A stretch of DNA of 11,384 nt, from the NCBI GenBank assembly GCA_964607315.1, contig CAZSKA010000123.1:1-11384 (forward strand), written 5' to 3'. The position numbers and the translations under genes are program-made. The notes under the pieces were generated by a model. That model worked only from the letters and a program-made list of their open reading frames with translations. It was not told the DNA's origin and ran no database searches. This document shows, piece after piece, positions 6,053 through 11,384 of the stretch (positions are counted from its first letter, which is position 1; each line of letters begins with the position of its first letter). The DNA is from JAHDFB01 sp964607315 (GTDB lineage: Bacteria; Bacteroidota; Bacteroidia; Chitinophagales; Saprospiraceae).

Positions 6053-6637
6053 TTATATTGCATTCATTTCATCAAGAAGCTGCTGTGGTTGCTTATAACC
6101 TACAATTTTATGAAGTATGTTAAAATTCTCATCAAGCACAACTAATGTAGGATAACCCCTAACTGAGAAAAATTTACCTAACTGATGAGGTGAATTTCTT
6201 CCTCTTTTACCTGCTACGTGGTTAGGGTTACTATATGTTTGACCTCTGAAATTTATATCGTCAGCTCCTTCAGCATCAAATTTTACTGGATAAAATTTCT
6301 CGTTAATTGCTGCTTGAACTTCTGAATTTGTAAACGTGTTTCTATCCATCATTTTACATGGCCCACACCATTGTGTATACACATCTACTATGATTTTTTT
6401 AGGAGTTTCGGCAACCAATTGCTCTACTTCATCCATTCCATACCAATGCATTTCACCTCCTTTGGCTTGCGTTTGTACTTTAACTGATTTATTGCTTGAT
6501 TGCGCGTCTATTTTTACTTTCGAACTAACTGAAGCATTGCTAACTTCCTTGTTCGATTCACTACTTCCTGTTGAGTCCTTACAAGAAAAAGCAGTAAAGG
6601 TTAATATTCCTAATAATAGTACAAGTAACTTGTTCAT
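6053..6637 (-). CDS. Lipoprotein thioredoxin-fold protein
   Basis: This 194-residue protein is a membrane-anchored thiol-disulfide oxidoreductase of the envelope. A type II signal peptide ends at a lipobox (FTAFSC, C19). A Ser/Asn/Lys-rich flexible linker covers about residues 20-60, and a thioredoxin fold follows with the active site WCGPC (C91, C94) and a cis-proline in RGYPTLVV (P163). The segment at about 130-155 (YSNPNHVAGKRGRNS) is an insertion before the cis-Pro strand, as in thioredoxin-like proteins of the DUF255/Thioredoxin_7 kind. The only cysteines are the lipid anchor and the active-site pair. The protein probably reduces or isomerises disulfides in the periplasm or at the surface; the substrate is unknown. 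The residues after the anchor (KDST) only partly resemble surface-export signals of Bacteroidota lipoproteins. Confidence 0.9.
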   Translation of the reverse strand: MNKLLVLLLGILTFTAFSCKDSTGSSESNKEVSNASVSSKVKIDAQSSNKSVKVQTQAKGGEMHWYGMDEVEQLVAETPKKIIVDVYTQWCGPCKMMDRNTFTNSEVQAAINEKFYPVKFDAEGADDINFRGQTYSNPNHVAGKRGRNSPHQLGKFFSVRGYPTLVVLDENFNILHKIVGYKQPQQLLDEMNAI

Positions 6638-7086
6638 TTCTTTTTTTGTTATAAAATTAAATAATTTTTGATTTCTTCATTCCTAGTAAACTAACTTTAA
6701 TAGAAGTTTAAGAATTGTGTTCTCTGTATTTTTTTTCTTTATGGGAATTATACCATTTAAAATTTAGAATTTCGGTAATAAATTCAAATTACAAATAGGT
6801 GAGTTCGACTTATAAAATAGAGGAATAGCTTTAGATGCTTCTATATTTTCTAAGGAAGAAATCACGTATTTTAATAAGAATTTATCCGACAATTTAGATA
6901 TTAATTGGTGTTAATAGAATTCAGCATTGAAATTAAACTAAATTTAAATTTTGATAGCACAATTCCTTGTTTAGGAGTACACCAAAAGCTAAGGACATTA
7001 ATGCGCTTTCTACCATGTTCTAGTACTAGTATTTCTTTAAATTAATTACTAAAACAGAATTTGCAAATTGCGGTTAATCCAAAGAA
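6638..7086. other. 449-bp intergenic region, no gene recognised
   Basis: This very A/T-rich stretch lies between the lipoprotein thioredoxin gene and the end of the giant surface-protein gene. No reading frame of convincing length or composition is present on either strand. I see no tRNA-like fold and no terminator with a U-run for the giant gene. Short palindromes occur (AATTTGCAAATT at 7058-7069, CTAGTACTAG at 7020-7029) but are within what A/T-rich DNA gives by chance. The part next to 6637 should carry the promoter for the thioredoxin gene; only a one-mismatch TAATTTTA is visible. Confidence 0.6.
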
Positions 7087-7383
7087 CTAACGTGTCAAAG
7101 TAATAGTTCCAGTAAAAATTTCTTCATCGCCTTCAGGAAAAATAGCTGAAAAATAATAGGCATAGATTCCCTGTTTTACCATATTTCCATTGTATGTGCC
7201 ATCCCAGCCTGTACCATTGCCTACGTTAAATGATGATTCTTCATACACTCTATTTCCCCATCTATCATAAATTCCAAATTCAGATATGATAATTTCTTCA
7301 TTTCCTGAGAAGTTACTAAATATCTTAAAAATATCATTTTGTCCATCATTATTTGGTGTAAAAGCATTAGGTACAAATAGTCT
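7087..7383 (-). other. T9SS type B (CHU_C) sorting domain of the giant protein
   Basis: This codes residues about 1280-1377. VPNAFTPNNDGQNDIF, the YDRWGNRVYE strand, GWDGTYNG and the terminal GTITLTR match the gliding motility-associated C-terminal domain. The domain directs export through the type IX secretion pore; in studied type B cargo, partner proteins of the PorP/SprF type often assist, and none is encoded in this window. Confidence 0.93.
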
Positions 7384-10300
7384 AAATTCTACTACTACTC
7401 GTATGAATATGCTATCCCTTTCTATACAACCATTATTATTAGTAATCTCCACAATAAACCAGGTATCTTCATTCAGTCCATTGATAATCGGGTTAAGACA
7501 ATCTGAACAATTCAAATTAGCATCTGGCGTCCAATTTATAGATAGTACATCTTCTTCTGCTAGATTTGTCTCTGCATTTAATTGATATTCCATTCCTCGA
7601 GGAATAGTAACTGAAGTGCCTGCATCAATACCAAAAGGTAATACTTCATTAATATTAAATGAATCAGTAACAGTGCACCCAAATAAATCTTCTATCTCAA
7701 CTCTAAATGAACCAGGTGTTAAATCTGTTGCTAGTACTTCTACATTATTCTCATTGAAAATCTGAATGATATATGGCTCAGCTCCACCACTTGGTTCAAT
7801 GTCTAAAACTGCCACATCTCCATCACATAATGCCTGCATTACATTAACCTCGCTCTCTATCATCGTCGTATTATCATTAACCTCTACCGTATGCTCAGCA
7901 GTACATCCATTAATTGTATTTGTAACAGTTACATTATAGGTTCCAGCAATAGCTGTAAAAAGAAACTCTTCATTTGACATTATTCCTACAGGACCTTCCC
8001 ACATGAATGCGGCGGAATCTAAATTGTGATTTATGATGATTGCAAGTGGTTCTTTCATGCAAGCAAAGGTGTACTCATTGGAGGATAAAATGGGCGAAAT
8101 CGTATCAATTTCTACTTCTGTTGAAATATCAGCTGTACATCCGTTAGAATAAGTTACAATAAAATCCTTGATACCTGCTGTGGAAGATTCAAAAATGAAA
8201 TTTGGTGTTTCGCTAACATCAGCAGGAAAAGCGATGTCCGTAATGTCTTGTGAGCTGGATATATTAATAATAGCAAAGTCATTTTCACAGTTTATGTTAG
8301 TATGTGAGATTTCGGGTATTAAAGCTTCCATATCTTCCATGACCTCAAAACTTATCATGGTATCACAGCCATTACCTAAATTCTCTATAAGTAAGCTGTA
8401 GTTTCCTTCTGCGGAAATAGAGAAGGATTCTCCGATTACTTCATTTGTTCCATTACTCCATGTATATGTTTCGTTTGAATTAGGTGGAAGAACTAAAGTG
8501 GAATCAGGGGAATTACAATCTAAATTGAAATTATCCAGAAGTGGAGGTAATGGTTTTTCGAAATCTGACTCTAAATTGATGCTATCAATTTGAGTACATC
8601 CATTAGGTCCTATAATTTGGATAACGATCTGATCACTATGATTAACTATTATACTTGAATCTTCCATAGAAACTAGCTCTCCTTGGACGGTACCAAAGGT
8701 GAAAGTATTGTTACTGGAGACAATGATTTCTACAGAAGATGTATTGCAATCAAATGTATCTAATGCAAGAATAGCTAAGCTGGGTTCTTGGAAATCTACC
8801 TGTACAGTTACTGTATCAAAAACACTACAGCCCTCAGGTGAAATTGCCTCATAAATGTAATCGCCTGGTATGTCAACAGAAAGGTTTGTATTTGAAGAAG
8901 TAAAGCCATTTGGGCCCACCCAAGAAAAAACAGTACCCGCAATTGATGAATTAACCTCTATAATTGCTTCAGGAGAAGCACAGTTTATATTATTAAAATT
9001 TAGAGAAACTAGAGGGAAATCTTGATTGCCCATTAATTCCACAGTATCCAAAGTAGAACAACCAAGAGAATTAGTAACTTCTACAAAATAATCTCCTTGT
9101 AAATTCGAACCGATGGAATCTCCAATAAGCGTTGTTCCATCAGGAGTCTGCCAACTTACAGAGAAAGTAGAATCTGTTATAATAAATACAGATCCCAAAC
9201 CATTTTGACAATCTATATCAACTGATGAGGTAGTGAAAGTGGGTTCTGTTATATTTTCTAATACTGTAAGCGTATCTCTAGTTATACAGCCATTAATATC
9301 CTCTATTTCTACAATATAATCTCCAGAAGATGAAATCATAATACTTTCTCCCTTCCCTAAGGAATCTGGATTGAACCAAGTAATGTCTGTAAAAGGAGAG
9401 TTCACTGTTACGCTAATTTCAGCTTGAGTAGTTGTGCAGGTAAGGGTAGGGCTTCCGCCCAAAAGATAATCCAATTGAGAAATTTCACTTATAACAGTCA
9501 CGAAATCTGATGCCGAACAACCCGTATCATCCGTAATCTCAATAGTATAGTCACCTATGTCATTTACCAATATTGTATCAGAATTTCCTATGTGATTTCC
9601 CTGCGGATCAAACCATTCTATTTCATAATTTTCCGCAGAAGAGTATATGATTTCAGTGATGTCACCTATGCAACTTAAAGTATCGCTTACTTCAAGTTCA
9701 TACTCAAAATTCTCTGTGCCTTGGCTTATCTCAAAAAGAACTGTATCTGTACAATTTGCTTGGTTTGTTATAATAAGTGTGTAAACTCCAGCTTCATTGT
9801 AATCCGCACTTGATCCATTACTAGAGTTATTTTGCCATTCATACAACAAGATACCAGCATTATTCGTACTAAAAACAGTAGTAAATTCATCTCCGCATTC
9901 TAAAATAAAATCTCCATCTACAGTCGTTTCAGGAGGCGAAGCTTCAGTTATTGCAAACAGAGTTGTTGACGAACAATTAAATTGGTTTGTTATAGTGAGG
10001 GTGTAGACTCCTGGTTCAGAGTAGTCAGCGATCGGTCCGTTACTTGAGTTGTTTTCCCATTCATAGGTTAAGTTTCCAGCGTTATTTGTACTAAAGACAG
10101 TTGTGGAGTTTTCTCCACAATCTAAAACGAAATCGCCTAATATGGTTGTTCCTGGAATTTCTGTTGAACCATTTATAGTTGTATTTAACACCTTTGTACA
10201 ACCATTCACACTTGTCACAGTAACGGTGTATAAACCTGCACTATTTGCTATTGCAGAAGAATTATCGGTGGCTCCAATTATTTCTCCTCCAAACTGGGTG

Positions 10301-11220
10301 CCCCAATTAAAAGTATAACCTGGAAGATCAGGAGTTACGATTAAATCAATAGTTGGGTTGTCACAGTCTAGTGTATGACTTGTGGGAAGATCTCCCTGTA
10401 CCTCTTCAAGAGTAACGGTAACAGTTTCTTGTTCTTCACATAATTCTCTGAATGAAATATCATCAATTGCAAAATCATTACCACTTGATGCAAGGTTTTG
10501 ATTTTCTATACATATTGTTGCAGTAGTTTCAGAATCTGAATTCCATACCGCCGTAAAATTACTCCATAAGCATGTGTTAGGAGGAACATTGAAATTGTTG
10601 CCGATAGGAGATCCGTTTATTGTAAATTGTAAAATTGCAGGAGAACTTGATTCAACTGAAGTTGCCCAAGCAGAAAATTGATAGTTTGTATTAGTATTAA
10701 CCGCAATATCTTGACACCACACATCAATAAACGAGCTAGATCCATTTGCAACAAACATGTTACCAGTTCCACTAGTGTTATCTCCACATGAAGCAAAATT
10801 TATATGTGTATTATTAGGGTTGTTATCTACAGTGTACATTCCCTCACACCAAAGAGGTCCTTGAGGAAAAGGACAAAATATATCACCTAACAAATATTCA
10901 CTTGTGAACCCAGTGTTTCCTAATTCAAAATCACCATTTAGAACTAAGTTTGTACTGTTGGATGAAGGTCCAAAAGCGGAGAAAGTAAATGTTGTAGTTT
11001 CTTCAACAAACACATTGAGATCCAAATCAGTGCCGACAACATTGGTTCCGTCATTCCATTCTGTTGCAAGAGGTATTCCAGCTACAGTTGCTGATAAATC
11101 TACAAATCCAGGTTCACAAATAATAATGTCTTGTGAAATGCCTGTAATGAACGTACATTGAGACTTCCCAGTATTAAAAGCTAGAGATAGTATTAGAAGA
11201 AATGATATTACTTTCCGCAT
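7087..11220 (-). CDS. Giant T9SS-secreted modular surface protein (type B sorting domain)
   Basis: The 1377-residue protein has a signal peptide (about 1-20, MRKVISFLLILSLAFNTGKS). An Ig-like N-terminal domain follows (about 22-85), then a Cys-rich carbohydrate-binding-like domain (about 91-262, opening NLVLNGDFELGNTGF and ending FAIDDISF). Residues about 282-1192 hold twelve Ig/PKD-like modules of 74-82 residues, each with one cysteine at its start and one in a GxYTVTVTxxNGC-type end strand. A thirteenth module (about 1193-1277, with WTPDANLNCSDCLNP) precedes the CHU_C sorting domain (about 1280-1377: VPNAFTPNNDGQNDIF, YDRWGNRVYE, GWDGTYNG, GTITLTR). Such proteins cross the outer membrane by the type IX system and are usually displayed on the surface. 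Adhesion or glycan binding is the likely role; no catalytic domain is seen. No T9SS component gene is nearby. Confidence 0.95.
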   Translation of the reverse strand: MRKVISFLLILSLAFNTGKSQCTFITGISQDIIICEPGFVDLSATVAGIPLATEWNDGTNVVGTDLDLNVFVEETTTFTFSAFGPSSNSTNLVLNGDFELGNTGFTSEYLLGDIFCPFPQGPLWCEGMYTVDNNPNNTHINFASCGDNTSGTGNMFVANGSSSFIDVWCQDIAVNTNTNYQFSAWATSVESSSPAILQFTINGSPIGNNFNVPPNTCLWSNFTAVWNSDSETTATICIENQNLASSGNDFAIDDISFRELCEEQETVTVTLEEVQGDLPTSHTLDCDNPTIDLIVTPDLPGYTFNWGTQFGGEIIGATDNSSAIANSAGLYTVTVTSVNGCTKVLNTTINGSTEIPGTTILGDFVLDCGENSTTVFSTNNAGNLTYEWENNSSNGPIADYSEPGVYTLTITNQFNCSSTTLFAITEASPPETTVDGDFILECGDEFTTVFSTNNAGILLYEWQNNSSNGSSADYNEAGVYTLIITNQANCTDTVLFEISQGTENFEYELEVSDTLSCIGDITEIIYSSAENYEIEWFDPQGNHIGNSDTILVNDIGDYTIEITDDTGCSASDFVTVISEISQLDYLLGGSPTLTCTTTQAEISVTVNSPFTDITWFNPDSLGKGESIMISSSGDYIVEIEDINGCITRDTLTVLENITEPTFTTSSVDIDCQNGLGSVFIITDSTFSVSWQTPDGTTLIGDSIGSNLQGDYFVEVTNSLGCSTLDTVELMGNQDFPLVSLNFNNINCASPEAIIEVNSSIAGTVFSWVGPNGFTSSNTNLSVDIPGDYIYEAISPEGCSVFDTVTVQVDFQEPSLAILALDTFDCNTSSVEIIVSSNNTFTFGTVQGELVSMEDSSIIVNHSDQIVIQIIGPNGCTQIDSINLESDFEKPLPPLLDNFNLDCNSPDSTLVLPPNSNETYTWSNGTNEVIGESFSISAEGNYSLLIENLGNGCDTMISFEVMEDMEALIPEISHTNINCENDFAIINISSSQDITDIAFPADVSETPNFIFESSTAGIKDFIVTYSNGCTADISTEVEIDTISPILSSNEYTFACMKEPLAIIINHNLDSAAFMWEGPVGIMSNEEFLFTAIAGTYNVTVTNTINGCTAEHTVEVNDNTTMIESEVNVMQALCDGDVAVLDIEPSGGAEPYIIQIFNENNVEVLATDLTPGSFRVEIEDLFGCTVTDSFNINEVLPFGIDAGTSVTIPRGMEYQLNAETNLAEEDVLSINWTPDANLNCSDCLNPIINGLNEDTWFIVEITNNNGCIERDSIFIRVVVEFRLFVPNAFTPNNDGQNDIFKIFSNFSGNEEIIISEFGIYDRWGNRVYEESSFNVGNGTGWDGTYNGNMVKQGIYAYYFSAIFPEGDEEIFTGTITLTR
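7645..10377 (-). repeat. Array of twelve cysteine-paired Ig/PKD-like modules
   Basis: This codes residues about 282-1192. Cysteine pairs fall at 286/341, 368/416, 442/490, 517/568, 595/645, 671/721, 747/798, 825/875, 902/952, 978/1028, 1054/1106 and 1132/1182. Spacing within pairs is 48-55 residues, mostly 50-51, and the period is 74-82. The second cysteine usually follows an NG or similar turn (NGC, EGC, FGC). The simplest reading is one disulfide per module, giving a stiff extracellular stalk. Confidence 0.85.
9716..10159 (-). repeat. Near-identical tandem pair of 222-bp module repeats
   Basis: Modules 2 and 3 of the array (residues about 357-430 and 431-504) line up at an exact 222-bp offset. 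Over the segment that begins TTVFSTNNAG and ends at the second cysteine, 35 of 44 residues are identical, far more than between other modules. The boundaries are approximate. This looks like the most recent internal duplication in the gene. Confidence 0.85.
10435..10950 (-). other. Cys-rich carbohydrate-binding-like domain of the giant protein
   Basis: This codes residues about 91-262. NLVLNGDFELGNTGF at the start, the YQFSAWATSV strand, LQFTINGSPIG and the closing FAIDDISF are the pattern of beta-sandwich CBM_4_9 or galactose-binding-like domains in Bacteroidota surface proteins. Seven cysteines (116, 125, 145, 169, 217, 237, 261) suggest several disulfides. Glycan binding is inferred from the fold, and the ligand is unknown. 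Confidence 0.6.
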
Positions 11221-11384
11221 AGCTAACAGTTAGTATCTGCAATTTATAAAATATTGTTTGATTTTACATTAGTTCTTGCACTAGTTTATCTTAATCTAGT
11301 TTCTTGAAAGACTGATTAGAATGCTTAGAAAAGGTATTTAACGAAAAAGATGGGAATTATTTAAAAAGATATGGGGCATTATGG
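11221..11384. other. Upstream region of the giant gene, no gene recognised
   Basis: This 164-bp A/T-rich stretch runs from the start codon of the giant protein to the right edge. It holds no open frame of useful length. It should contain the promoter of the giant gene, but I see no exact TAnnTTTG element with a spaced TTG partner, and no Shine-Dalgarno sequence before the ATG. Confidence 0.5.

Noticed and set aside
6336..6671. 111-codon plus-strand frame opposite the thioredoxin gene
   Set aside because: It overlaps a clear thioredoxin-fold gene with signal peptide and WCGPC motif; the plus-strand product shows no recognisable domain.
6638..7086. Decayed gene, small RNA or tRNA in the 449-bp gap
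   Set aside because: The longest frames are about 20 codons, no cloverleaf or T-loop pattern holds up, and the small palindromes are expected in A/T-rich DNA.
10103..10318. Plus-strand frames opposite the giant gene (also 7286-7585, 8168-8401, 10904-11161)
   Set aside because: All lie antisense to a continuous 1377-codon frame with clear domains and show no protein features of their own.
7645..10377. CRISPR or DNA-level tandem repeat array
   Set aside because: The repetition is at protein level in diverged 74-82 residue modules; only one pair is similar in DNA, and there are no short identical repeats with unique spacers.

Overview
The window is chromosomal DNA from a member of the Bacteroidota, most likely a lineage with gliding-type type IX secretion (Flavobacteriia, Saprospiria or Cytophagia). 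Four signs point there: AT-rich DNA; starts without Shine-Dalgarno sequences; a giant secreted protein ending in the 'gliding motility-associated' (CHU_C, T9SS type B) sorting domain; and the gene order miaB / sigma-54 activator / lptE / small-repeat protein / secG / groES, which I recall as common in this phylum. I cannot name a genus from sequence alone.

Layout. Positions 15-5234 hold six genes, all on the minus strand, so transcription runs from high to low coordinates. miaB (tRNA methylthiolation) is followed after 3 nt by a sigma-54 enhancer-binding protein with no N-terminal sensor domain. After a 129-bp gap come lptE (LPS transport lipoprotein), an unnamed charge-segregated protein ending in a TPR-like helix pair, and secG, packed 1-2 nt apart. 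A 309-bp gap with several symmetric elements and a sigma-54-like promoter candidate separates secG from groES. groEL probably follows groES beyond the left edge but is not in the window. The theme is translation quality, outer-membrane assembly, protein export and folding.

Positions 5235-5464 are a divergent spacer leading to a plus-strand gene for a stand-alone two-CBS-domain protein (5465-5902). It converges on a minus-strand lipoprotein thioredoxin (6053-6637), and a perfect 15-bp bidirectional terminator hairpin lies between them. Positions 6638-7086 hold no gene I can recognise. Positions 7087-11220 encode, on the minus strand, a 1377-residue secreted modular protein: signal peptide, Ig-like domain, Cys-rich carbohydrate-binding-like domain, twelve Ig/PKD-like modules each with a regularly spaced cysteine pair, a thirteenth Ig-like module and the T9SS type B sorting domain. 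The last 164 bp are its upstream region.

Most of the window is ordinary core genome. The parts most worth a second look are the regulatory region upstream of groES together with the orphan sigma-54 activator in the same cluster, the unnamed protein between LptE and SecG, and the regular cysteine-paired module array of the giant surface protein. I found no mobile element, CRISPR array, tRNA or rRNA, and no clear sign of a new defence or biosynthetic system.
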